Source of the DNA: Selaginella tamariscina
Lineage: Eukaryota; Streptophyta; Lycopodiopsida; Selaginellales; Selaginellaceae
DNA: 64,000 bases
Assembly: GCA_003024785.1 (NCBI GenBank)
Contig: PUQB01000046.1
Span: forward strand, 496,001-560,000
Direction of reading: 5' to 3'
Every line of letters starts with the position of its first letter. Position 1 is the first letter of the stretch. A model generated the notes under the pieces. The model had not been told where the DNA came from and did not search any database. It was given only the letters and a program-made list of their open reading frames with translations. The position numbers and the translations under genes were made by a program. This document shows, in pieces, positions 48,801 to 59,600 of the stretch.

Positions 48801-51800
48801 CTGATTTTGAGCACTTTCAACGCGAGCACCAAATGTTGCTTCATGAGCTGGCCACTTTGCGCCAAGTGGTCACCGATCTACAAGGCTCCACCCATGCGGC
48901 ACATGCAGCTGCTGATGCATCCTCCAAGGCTGCTGCGCAGGCTCTCTCTCAGGCATCGGTGGTTCCTTCTTCATCGAACTTTTCTCCGGAGCCGAAGATC
49001 AGCATGCCAGAGAAGTTCAGTGGCAACCGTGCCGATTTCCAAGGTTTCCTGAATCAGATCCGGCTCTTGATCCGCATGCAACCACGCCGCTACTCGACGG
49101 ATGCACAAAAGGTTGGCCTTTTGGCATCCTTACTAAGTGGATCTCCACGAGCTTGGGTTGCTCCCTTGCTGGAGCGTGACGACCCATTGATGGAAGACTT
49201 TGAAGGTTTCGTGGCTGCCTTTGAAGCCTGCTTTGGAGATCCTGATAAGTACCGTTCTGCATGCACAAAGTTACGGAGGCTCACACAAGGATCCAGACCA
49301 GCTTCCGTTTATGCATCCGAATTCCAGCAATTGTGCACGAACATTCCATGGGACGAGACTGCATTGATCGAACATTTCCGTTTTGGGCTGAGGACGACGT
49401 GAAGGACCTTCTCCTTACGTTACCGGATGCCCAAACGTTAGCGGAGATCATGCAACAGGCCGTTCGCTGCGACAACCGTTTGTTCGAGCGCCGTCAGGAA
49501 AAATTCCGTCAGCAGTTCCTGCCAGCCAACCTGTAGCCGTAGCACATGTTCCTGCGACACCTTCTGGAGCAGTTCCTATGGAGGTTAACAATTCCAAGCG
49601 TGGCCCACTTTCAACTGCTGAGAAAACAACGTCGACGGGGTGAGAACCTATGCTTGTATTGTGGTGCAGCAGGACACAAGGTGGCGGAATGTCCTAATAA
49701 AGCCAGGAAGTTCAAGGCGCGTGAAGCCGAAGCTGAAGTTCAGCGGAAAACTTCAATGTCCACTTCGTCTAGGAGCCGCGAAGTTGGACGTAGGTGCAGG
49801 CTCCATTGGTGCTACTCATACCATTCCATCACTCAAGTTTCCTGTACACATTCGCCTCAATAATCGAGAGCTCAAGGAGTTTGCCCTGTTAGACACTGGT
49901 GCAAATGCATGTTTCATGGATGACACTTTTGCAGCTCAGCATGGCATTCCGGTGGTGAAGTTGAAGCATGCAATTCCTGTAGAGGTGGCCGATGGTCGTT
50001 TGATTGCTTCTGGCGCAGTTACCCACGCTACCACACCTCTCTCTTGCAATCATGGTGCATTCAACTGTTCGATTTCCTTCAACTGATCAAGACTCGGTCG
50101 ACTCCCATCATTTTTGGCATGCCATGGTTCGTTGTTGCAAATCCGCAGATCGACTGGAGGTCTAGGACGCTCACGTTTTCCTCTCCAACAGCCAGGATCA
50201 ACCTGTACCTTCCTGCGTGCAGGATACATCCTTGGTGTCTGAGGCAGTACAAGCTACAGGATTGACCGTGCCTGTTCCTGTACCAGTGTTGAAGACTCCT
50301 GCTCGACAGGATTCACCTCATGTCAGTTCCTCAGCACATCCGCAGGCTTCTCCACTCCTGTAAGTTTGCGGTGTCCTGTACAGGGTTCTTCCAATCCTGT
50401 ATCAGTGTCGAAGGTTCCTCCTCAACAGGATCCACCTCCTGTTGATCCATCAGCACATTCACAGGCTCTCCTCACTCCTGTGCATCCACGGACTTCTGTA
50501 CAGGATTCTTCCAATCCTGTACACTTGTCAACATCCACATCTGTTTCTTCCAATCCTGCTTCTTTCATTACTCTGTTTCTATTCCACCCCCCAAGATCCT
50601 TCCTCTTTTTCAATCACAGCTCCTCCTGCTCCTCTCCGAGTTCTTACCACTACCATGCATGAACTTACCACTGATCCTGCTCCTTTCCACCTTTTTGCCT
50701 TTCAAGTAACTCCTACGTCCTCTTCTACCTTTCCTGTGTCTGACTCTCCTGTTTTTCAATCTCCTTCACCTACTCCTTCTCCTTCTCCTCCTTCTTCTCT
50801 ACCATCCAAGTACCACGACTTTAAGGACGTTTTTGACAAGCACAAGGCTACAGTTCTTCCTGTTCACAGGTCCTACGACTGTCCTATTGATCTTGCAGAA
50901 GGAAAGACCCCACCGTTCGGACCGATTTACGCATTGTCACCCACAGAGTTGGAGGTTCTTCGCCAACATCGAGGACAACTTGGCATCCGGCTTCATTCGT
51001 CACTCAAAGTCCCCTGCAGGAGCGCCAATCTTCTTTGTCAAGAAGAAGGATGGGAGCTTACGTTTGGTTGTGGACTACAGGGGTTTGAATCAAGCTACCA
51101 TTCGGAATCGGTACCCGTTGCCATTGATCCCGGAACTTCTCGATCGGCTGCGAGGAGCAAAGGTGTTCACGAAGATCGACTTACGAGGGGCCTACAACCT
51201 TGTACGGATTCGTCCCGGCGATGAGTGGAAGACTGCCTTTCGTACAAGGTATGGACACTTCGAGTACACGGTGATGCCTTTCGGCCTTACCAATGCCCCA
51301 GCCGTGTTCCAACATATGGTGAACGACATCTTTCGTGACTTCTTGGACCAGTTTGTGGTGATCTACCTCGACGACATTTTGATTTTCTCCAAGGACCAGG
51401 CACACATGTACGGTTGGTTCTACAGCGGCTTCGTGAGCATGGCTTGTATGCGAAGTTGGAGAAGTGTTTTTTCGATAGGGATTCTGTGGAGTTCTTGGGC
51501 TACATCGTCTCTCCTGCTGGCGTTTCCATGGACATGCACAAGGTGAAGACCATCGTGGAGTGGGAGAGGCCCAAGTCTGTACGAGATGTACAATGTTTCC
51601 TTGGCTTTGCAAACTTCTACAGGCGATTCATACAGGACTTCTCCAAGCGTGTACTTCCACTCACGGAACTCACCAAGCGCACAGAGGTTTTCTCTTGGTC
51701 CGACAAGGCGGAACATGCATTCACAACACTCAAGGACACCTTCACGACAGCTCCGATTTTAGCACATCCTGATCCTTCTCGTCCTTTCTTCGTTGAAGCA

Positions 51801-54800
51801 GATGCCTCGGATTTTGCAGTAGGATCCGTCCTATCGCAAGTTGGAGAGGACAAGTTGCTTCATCCTGTAGCTTTTCACTCTCGTAAATTCCTGTCGGCGG
51901 AGATCAATTACGAGATTCATGACAAGGAACTCAAGGCCATTGTGGATTCGTTTGAGGAGTGGCGGCATTTCCTGGAAGGTGCTGCACATCCTGTACAAGT
52001 TCTTACGGATCACAAGAACCTGGAGTACTTTCAACGGCTCGAGTTCTCAGTCGGCGACAGGCTAGGTGGGCGGAGTTCCTATCACGTTTTGACTTCGTCA
52101 TCGTCTACAGGCCCGGTTTTCGGAATGGCAAGGCGGACGCATTGTCTAGGCGCTCCTACCTTGCACCAAGCCCGGGCGATCCTGCATTTGACTGTCAAAG
52201 GCAAGTGTTGTTGGGTCCTGATCGATTCCGGCTTGCGGCACTGCAGGTCATCAGGCTCCAGCAAATTCAACTCTCCTACAAGACGTCCGTTCGCAGTTGG
52301 CTACAGACGACTTGGCAAAGAATGTGTTCTCACACATTCATCCTGACGTTGCAAGTTCCTCTTCCTCCAGTTCCCGTCCAGACTACAACCTGTTCACCAT
52401 ACAGGATGGACTCCTGTACGGGAAGGTCTCCTGTACGTTCCTGTTGGTGTTTGCAGGACTCGTGTGGTACAGGATTGTCATGATACTCCGGCTACAGGAC
52501 ATTTTGGTGTGGCCAAGACAGTTGAGTTGGTGACTCGCAACTATTGGTGGCCTGGGTTGCGGGTTTTGTGGAAAGGTTTGTACGGAGTTGTGACACCTGC
52601 AACAGGTCGAAGATGCCTCGTCATGCACCTTCTGGTCTTCTTCGTCCTCTTCCTGTTCCTTCTACTCCTTGGAGATCCATTTCTATGGATTTCCTCACAG
52701 ATCTTCCTCCTTCTCGTGGATTCGATGCAGTTCTTGTGGTGGTTGACCGTTTCACCAAGCAGGCTCATTTCCTACCCTGCAACAAGACAGCTACAGGTCA
52801 GACAACTGCCGAATTGGTGATCCGTGAGGTGTTCCGACATCATGGTCTTCCTGAGAGCATTGTTTCCGATCGAGGTCCACAATTCATGTCCAAGTTTTGG
52901 CGAGAGCTTCTTCGGAGTCTACAGGTTAAAGCGGATCTTTCTTCAGGATATCACCCGCAAACTGATGGACAGTCAGAACGCACAATCCAGACCTTGGAGC
53001 AATATCTTCGTTGCTTCATCAGTTACCAACAGGATAATTGGTTGGACCTTCTTCCTATGGCGGAGTTTGCCTACAACAACTCCATTCACGCATCTACAGG
53101 CCAGACACCTTTCTTTGCTCTTACAGGCACCATCCACGTTTTGACTTTGCTCTTCCTGCTTCTCCTTCTTCCGCTCCTGCAGTACAGGATCGTCTTCAGC
53201 ATCTTCGGCAGGTACAGGATGATCTCCAGGTTCACCTTCAGCAGGCACAGGAACGGTACAAGCATCATGCTGATGCTCACCGTCAACCGCACCTGCATAC
53301 AAGATTGGTGATCTCGTGTGGCTTCTTCGTCGACACATTCGCACCAACAGGCCTTCTTCTAAGTTGGATTTTCAACGATTGGGCCCTTACAGATCGTGGC
53401 GGAGGTAAATCCTGTAGCTTTCCGACTCGAGTTACCACCTACGGTGAAACTTCATCCTGTGTTTCACACCTCCTTGTTGGAGCCGTATCATCCTTCTTCT
53501 CTTCCTGGTCGTGCTTCTTCTCCTCCCCCTCCTGTGGTCATTGCTGGTGAACCTGAGTACGAAGTTGCAGCCATCCTTGATTCTCGTCTTCATCGTCGTC
53601 AACTTCAATACTTGGTGGATTGGAAAGGTTATTTGCCTACCGATCGCACTTGGGAACCTGCATCCAACTTACTCCATGCTTCTTCCAAAGTTGCTGCTTT
53701 CCATCGGCGTTATCCTGCTAAACCAGGTCCCAAGACTCGTGGAACTCGTCCTTAGGGAGGAGGTGCTGTCACGACCCGATACAGGATACAGGATACGACA
53801 TACAGGATTCAGCCTACAGGATATGCGATACAGGATTTCGGCCCGCAGGATATTCCCAGGATATGCCACAGGATATTCCGCAGGATATTCTACAGGATAT
53901 TCCCGCAGGATATTCCTACAGGATATTCCTATAGGATAAGGATGACCAATTTTGGCTAGTGACTAGATTAGGCTCATGACCAGATTAGCTTGGAGTTGTG
54001 AGCATAAAAGCTCCGACCTAATTGTTGTACAATCAGTTACAATCAACACCAGTCATTCTACGATTATTCTTGTTCCTTGTTCTTGTCTTGTTCTTGTCTT
54101 ACTCTTTGCCTCCTGCTCCTGTCTTGCTCCCGGATCCTGTCTTGTTCTTGGATCCGTCCTGTTCCTGTTCCTAGTTCCTGTCCTGCTCTCGGTCCTGTTC
54201 CTGAGTCAAGCCTTCCTGTTCTCGGAATCCTACTTGCTTCCTGGTTCCTGGATCGTGGCTTGACAACGTCAAGGTTGATATCCTTGAGAAGCTTGTGCAC
54301 ATTCAAGAACGTGGCATTCTTGAGAAGCTGGTGAACATGACGGAGAAAGACAAGAAGGAAGGTGTCACCAGCTGGCCTGACAAGGACTTCATCAAGTTTT
54401 TGCACATCTTTACTTACTGGTTCCAGGTAATTTAATATTTTATATTTTTCATTTTTATTCGTTTTATCGTGCTAGGTCACGGAGGTAGCTAAAGAGCTTT
54501 TGGTCGAGCATGTAGAGGAGTTCATGGCATGGTATACGAAGATGCACAATGAAATTAAGTTGGATATGTACCAGAACATGCTTGAGAACAAGGAGTTCGG
54601 TGCGACAATTCCACCTTCTCGACTATTTGAGCTGGAAAAATCTGCAAAAAGAATGGCATTCAGGCAAGTTTTTTTTTTTGTTTTTTACAGATTTTTATTT
54701 TTTTTAAAGGTTTTTAAAAGGAAAAACGATGCACTCCCTGAAGATTTCAAAGAGTGGATGGATGTTACCAAGGATTCTAGCATGTGGAGCCGGTTGTTAC

Positions 54801-56182
54801 ATGATATCAGTGATTACGAAGTGGAACACTGTCTTTTCTGGCTGGATTTCCTTCCTGGTGACTATCTCGAATGGGAGATGGCCAGCTATAGATACACAAG
54901 GATGATCGGCGAGAGCTATTATGGAAGAACGACAGTGCTGCAAGGAAGCTCCATGTGAAGATGGATATCAGGTATGCTAGATCGGCGAGCAAGGTCAGCA
55001 AAGGATAGGCTTCTTCTTCAGCCCCATCCTTCATCTCGCTGGATTGGAAGAAGATGATATGTTGAGGATGGTGATGCTTGAGAAGGGAAATGGAAGTTGG
55101 GAAATCATTCATGCAGATTCAGAGAACCTTGCAGTCCAGTACTTCAAAGCCGGAAGGCCTTTTCCATCAGAATTGAAGGAGCTTGAGGATTGGATCGTGA
55201 GTCATAAGTCAAGTTGGACTATTCATGTGTTTGGTGCGAAGCCTCCACCAAAATGCATCCAGGAGTTGTTGATCTCGTTGTCATCGACCCGCCTACCGGA
55301 TGCGTTGCTGAGGCAGGTGGGATGGTGGATCAATACACGAAGTTCTCGGATGCTTTGCTGAAGAACTTGGTGAACCTTGCTTTCGGGATATTAGACAGAG
55401 CTGGCCATGTGGTAGTGTTTGTGCTACCGGATGATGTTTTAGCTTTGAAGAACACTGCAGAAACTTGCAAGCTAAAGTTTCTGCAGATGAGTTATGTGCA
55501 CACAACAAGTCGTGAGGATACCATTTCTCTAGAAAGGTAATTCTTCTTTTTGAGAATGTCATTTTTTAATGTTTGTTTTTCATGAAAGCATCATTGCCAT
55601 GTGTATTTTTGGTTCCCCACTCTAAGGTTGCCAAGAACAAGGAGATCTTGGACACTCGCTACACTCTTCTTTTTGATGAGCCAGAAGATTTCCAGCTCCC
55701 ATGGTATAATGTTGTTTGTTATTTCTCATTTCTAATATTGTAACTTTCAGGATTTCAATTGGCCCGAAATCTCCCAAGTTGTTTGCGATGCTAGTGGAGA
55801 AGCTCACAAAGCCTGGTGGAACTCTCATGGATCTAACAGTGAGAACCGGTGCTAGTATTCTTGCAGCTTTTCACACAGGGGACATGGTTATGGAATCGAC
55901 ATCAACAAGGATCTGGTTTTAGCAGCCAGAGATGTCTTCAGGAAGGTCATTCCAAGTGTTACAGCAGCTGAAGGTGGTGGGGATGATCAAGTTGTTTCCA
56001 TGATTACTCCTTTTGATGAGTGGAAGAGGGCCATGGAAACAGAAGCACAGGATTTGCCTTTGGTTAGCAACAACGATGGAGACCAGGATCCGCCTTCTCG
56101 GAACGACGAGGATGTTGTTACGGAGAAGTCCGTGGCACAACGACGAGTCAGCAGAAGAGAGATCATACGAGTCATTAAATAA
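45878..56182 (+). CDS. ParB-like domain + beta-class DNA N6/N4-methyltransferase, multi-exon, split by element D
   Basis: ATG at 45878 (short exon, donor at 45888); further exons near 46708-47623, 47683-47892, 47946-48192 joined to 54271-54426, 54476-54663, about 54710-54971, 54999-55536, 55627-55703 and 55751-56182. The N-terminal part is basic ([15 protein letters not shown]). The ParB-like domain spans about 47100-47620 ([30 protein letters not shown], then [20 protein letters not shown]). A long helical linker follows ([28 protein letters not shown]). The methyltransferase has motif [14 protein letters not shown] (about 55285) and, after it, motifs [29 protein letters not shown] and [10 protein letters not shown] (about 55770-55915): order IV-I, as in beta-class enzymes. 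Frame slips occur near 46728, 46975, 47200, 47330, 47780, 55260 and 55880. Element D interrupts an exon, so the gene is broken here. Target base and site are unknown. Confidence 0.78.
46025..46225. repeat. Nested palindrome with (AC)n/(GT)n arms in intron 1
   Basis: The core (46050-46204) starts TTTCCTGCC and ends GGGCAGGAAA. It is built from smaller palindromes: CTGCC...GGCAG, ATGGTGCGGGCCGCACCAT and ATGGTGCGGCGCCGCACCAT. The whole core is also an imperfect inverted repeat of itself. It is bordered by (AC)n on the left and (GT)n on the right, which extend the possible stem. No coding meaning; the frames across it are incidental. It may be a MITE-like insertion or a hairpin RNA source. Confidence 0.85.
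48193..48695 (+). repeat. Upstream LTR of element D
   Basis: 503 bp. The first 190 bp are dominated by tandem units of the form ACAGGATATTCC with variants (CCGCAGGATATT, ACAGGATATGCC). A conserved block GAGCATAAAAGCTCCGACC follows, then a stretch of TCCTG/TCTTG repeats. Confidence 0.93.
48446..48453 (+). promoter_or_regulatory. TATA-like box in the LTR of element D
   Basis: CATAAAAG within GTGAGCATAAAAGCTCCG, identical in all four LTRs of the C/D family (15768-15775 and 54003-54010 among them). Strong conservation in otherwise variable LTRs suggests the core promoter; the start site would lie roughly 30 bp downstream, near TTGTACAATCAG. Confidence 0.55.
48797..49745 (+). CDS. Gag of element D (one frame slip)
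   Basis: Starts [20 protein letters not shown] at 48797, 102 bp after the LTR. The capsid part reads [59 protein letters not shown] and [10 protein letters not shown]. The frame slips near 49390 and continues with [20 protein letters not shown]. The zinc knuckle is [15 protein letters not shown] at about 49653. The layout resembles the Sushi/PEG10-type Gag family and is unlike the Gag of elements A and B. Confidence 0.87.
49850..53755 (+). CDS. Pol of element D (protease to chromodomain, frame slips)
   Basis: Protease: [15 protein letters not shown] near 49880. A long proline- and serine-rich linker follows (50250-50800). RT: about 50980-51410, with [30 protein letters not shown] and YLDDILIF near 51363; connection with [17 protein letters not shown] near 51600. 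RNase [20 protein letters not shown] near 51795, [19 protein letters not shown]. Integrase: about 52470-53130 ([52 protein letters not shown]). Chromodomain: 53540-53700 ([33 protein letters not shown]), stop at 53753-53755. About five one-base slips break the frame. Confidence 0.88.
53767..54265 (+). repeat. Downstream LTR of element D
   Basis: 499 bp, almost the same as 48193-48695. Differences are mainly lost or gained short repeat units (fewer ACAGGATATTCC units, one extra TTCCTTGTTCTTG unit). Followed by target duplication ACGTC. Confidence 0.93.
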
Positions 56183-56263
56183 TGAGTGAGATTTGTTTTA
56201 TCATTTCTTTGGTTTAAACTTTAATATGTTTTCAGTATTGTTCTACCAAACTACGCTAATTAG

Positions 56264-56389
56264 ATGGCAAAGAAAATGATTGAAGAGTTCGAAGTTTACG
56301 ACAGACAGATTTTGGAGAAACGTTCACGACACCGTAACAATGCATTCATTAACGACGAGGCACTGGCTGGTGGAAACGAGTCTTCATGA
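56264..56389 (+). CDS. Possible last exon of the ParB-methyltransferase gene
   Basis: A 41-codon frame (MAKKMIEEFEVYDRQILEKR, then a hydrophilic tail ending GGNESS and TGA) follows an AATTAG acceptor-like site, 82 bp after the TAA at 56180-56182. The upstream exon has an alternative frame ending ERSYESLNN before a GTGAG donor-like site, so a final splice is possible. Phase could not be made to fit, and it may simply be a short incidental frame. Confidence 0.35.
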   Translation: MAKKMIEEFEVYDRQILEKRSRHRNNAFINDEALAGGNESS

Positions 56390-56559
56390 TTGAGTTATGT
56401 TTTTATTGTAATTTTTATTAGTTTGATGCGGTATTTATATAAAAATAAATATATATAAATATAAATATTAAAAAAATAAAACATAAATATAAATATAAAT
56501 ATATAAATATATATGTTAGATTAACCCCCAAATTTGTGAAACTTTGACACCATTACCGT

Positions 56560-56690
56560 GCCGCATGATTGCCCGCCCGCCGCACCAGAATATTCTTTAT
56601 ACGAAAATGAATATTCTGTACAGAATGGAATATTCCGGTATGACGAAATCCGTACGCTCAGCAAACTGCGCTCGAGGAAATGTCAAACCC
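56560..56690 (-). repeat. Right terminal inverted repeat with three GAATATTC motifs
   Basis: GAATATTC occurs at 56588-56595, 56609-56616 and 56628-56635. Read on the minus strand it begins GGGTTTGACATTTCC and shares TCGAGCGCAG and GAGC with the left end at the same distances from the border. It is about 70 bp shorter than the left repeat between the first motif and the inner GTGCGGCGG block. Confidence 0.8.
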
Positions 56691-56699
56691 TTAGTAATA
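56691..56699. other. Right target-site duplication of the large transposon
   Basis: TTAGTAATA directly follows the inverted repeat and matches the left TTAGTAAAT in seven of nine positions. Confidence 0.65.
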
Positions 56700-59600
56700 T
56701 AGTATAAAATTATTCTATTCATTTATTTAAATGAGATTTAATCTTATAATATTATATTTTTCTAAACACTATACACACACACACACACCACACACCATAT
56801 ATATATTTCATTTATTATATCATAAATTAACTTTGTGTAATTGACAATCTCATTATTATATTCAAACAAAATGAAATGTAAAGTTACCATTATAAATTAG
56901 TATTATACTATAATCAATAATACACAATTTGTAAACACTTAAGTTTCAAAAGATTTTAATAAAATCAAATGTGTATTAAATTGTTTAGTAATATCTATAT
57001 AATGCCTATATTTTAATTCTTTTACCTAATGCCAATACACTTATTGGCTATTTGTAATTCAAATAAAAAATATAAATAATAAAACTTATGCTTATTTTAA
57101 TTTAAATGTGACTCTTATATAATCTAGTTTACATTAAAGCTTCATAAATAAATACTTGTATATGTAATTAAAAAGTATATAATATGTAATTTTCTCTTTA
57201 TTCACTAAACTTTTTGCTAAAGACAATAAAGGTTTAGTGTAAAAAATATAATTCACAATATTCTAAATTAATTATAAAAGCCCCTTAACCCGAACTATTT
57301 ACAAATATATATTATTGTTAATAAAAACAACAATAATGTTGTATCAAAGTCATTTTGTATCATATTTATATTACAAAATCATATTTTCATTAAAATGGAA
57401 AAAATGTATTTAAATACTAATATATACATATACGCAACTTATAAATTATCAAAAGTGCCCATTGAACCCATAAACATCACCTCATTAATTATATAATTTA
57501 CATCATGTTTTAAATAAGCATATAAAATGTTTTTATTATATTAAGAATATAGATGTTACTTTTTATATTTAGAATTCATATACTTATGTGTAATATAACA
57601 ATCACAAAGATTAAATTTAAAAAAATAATATAAAAATTAAACTATATTAAAAAAATCTTTTAAAAGAATTTTCTTTAACAACCTTAAATAAACTTATTAA
57701 TATAATTATATCTATATATTCAAATTAATTTCCAATGACTCCTCATGTATAATAGTAAAATCATTTTAGCAACATTATGTATTAAAATCCATTATATTAA
57801 ATATTCGTGTATTTTAATAAAACATAAAACATTTTATTTTTAAAAGACTTAACCTCTTAAATCAATTATATAAATGACACTTTCATATTATTAAATTAAA
57901 TAAAGTATTAAATTAAAACTTTCAACTCTTCTTTTAAGTGGAATTCTTACCTTGTACTTGAATAATTTTTCCGGGACAAAGGAGTAACCATATTCATCGT
58001 AACTAACATTTAGTATGGATTTTTTAAATTTAATTATTAATCGTGGTGTTTACAGTGAAACCATCGTATAAAAGGCATTCATTTCTAACACGGTCAATAA
58101 GAAAGAACCAAAGTTTTTCTTATAATAGCTCCAATAAACATCAAGATATTAATTATTTGTTTATATTATTATTTTCTCATAACATAATGTACAATTATTA
58201 CATATAAAGTTTTTTTTATATATTTCTTTTATGTTTGAAAAAAAATACATTAAAAATTAATATAAAAATATTGAACTTGCAAAACATATTTAACAAAATT
58301 GTGAAAAACTTACTTTACCGGTTATCTACACTATCTACAACAATGTTTAAAAAATTATTTTATTCATGTATAAGCCTTATAAATAATATAATTTAATATT
58401 TTAAGGTTATTAATTTTAAAATTAAAGAAATTCTTAATCATTTGTTAGTTAAAGATATTATTCAAATGTGCACCTAAATGTTCACATTTTATTAATTCAC
58501 ACCAATAAATCATTAATTACAACGAGTATTGTCATAACCTAATTATGTCAGTATTTTATTAAAAAACATTGTATCATTGTTTTAACATAGATTTTGCAAG
58601 GTTTAACAATAATTATTTAATTGTAAATATGACTTTTATCATAATCAATATCATTCTTAATATCATTTAAGGTTTTAACTAAACATTTATTAAGGTCCTC
58701 CATTTTATTTTGTGTTGTTATGAATTTTTTTTTCTTTCTTTTTTTTCTCTCGTTTGTAAATGGAGAATGAAGTACGAAAATTAATAATAAATAACACTTT
58801 AAAAATTTCATTAATTTTTTAATTTAATAAATCATTTGACTCATATAAATCAAGGTCATTTAATTAAATAACATATAAGCCTTCTTATACACTAATTGAC
58901 TCTTAATCTTTATGATTAAGGAGAAATAGATAATGTTATGACAAAAAAGTTAATAAATTAATATTCAAGTATGTTTATGCTTAATTATTTATTTCTTAAG
59001 ATTAAATTTTATTATTGCTATTAATACTTGTTACATATTTAATTTTTTTATTTTATGAAGAACACTAAGAAAAAATAAACATTATATGTAACTTTTAAAA
59101 AGTTAAGTTTGTACACATTTATCATTTTGGTTTAATTATATATATATATATATCACACACACCACACACATTCAAAAAAGGTTTATGTATTTTTTTCCAA
59201 GTTCAAGCTATTCATACATAATTATAATGCAATTCAAAAATCTTTTTCTCTTTTTTTTTATTTCTCACGCATATATACTTAAAAAGAGAGATTTAAATTC
59301 TTTTTCTGGTTTGAAGTACAATGCTAATAAGCAACACTTTAAATAGATTTAACAAATTGATATTCATATGTGTACATTTATTTATTTATTCCTTAATATT
59401 AAATTTATTGTTGTTGATTAATAGTTGTTTAAAATTTATTTATTTTGTAAGAAACACGAGAAAGAATTAACATTACATGTAGCTTCTAAAGAGGTGATTA
59501 TGTATATTTGTAATTAACAATTATCTTTTTCTCTCACACACACACCACATTCAATAAAAAGTCCATGTATGTTTTATTCAAGTTGAAGCTACTCATGCAT

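Larger units (their letters stand above)
48193..54265 (+). mobile_element. Element D: young chromovirus of the C family
   Basis: A 6.07-kb LTR element with LTRs at 48193-48695 and 53767-54265, ends TGTCA...TTGACA, and a perfect 5-bp duplication ACGTC at 48188-48192 and 54266-54270. The purine tract GGGAGGAGGTGC lies at 53755-53766. The two LTRs are nearly identical apart from indels in short repeats, so insertion was recent. It sits inside an exon of the ParB-methyltransferase gene; removing it with one duplication restores a continuous reading frame there. Coding order is Gag, protease, RT, RNase H, integrase, chromodomain, with several frame slips. Confidence 0.95.
41665..56690. mobile_element. 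Mutator-like transposon carrying a ParB-DNA methyltransferase gene
   Basis: The borders are set by imperfect terminal inverted repeats (41665-41860 and 56560-56690) and a 9-bp target duplication with two mismatches. At identical offsets both ends have GGG at 1-3, TCGAGCGCAG at 16-25 and GAGC at 32-35. Further in, both carry several GAATATTC palindromes, and both end in AGAATATTCT-[AG]-GTGCGGCGG. Cargo: a minus-strand WRKY-GCM1/MULE/SWIM transposase (41961-45257) and a plus-strand ParB-methyltransferase gene (45878-56182), divergently arranged around a 620-bp spacer. Without the nested element D the unit is about 8.95 kb. Transposase type, TIRs and duplication length agree; the role of the second gene in transposition is inferred. 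Confidence 0.8.

Noticed and set aside
45878..56182. Bacterial contamination as the source of the ParB-methyltransferase gene
   Set aside because: The gene has GT-AG introns, lies between transposon ends, and is interrupted by a plant-type LTR element with a target duplication.
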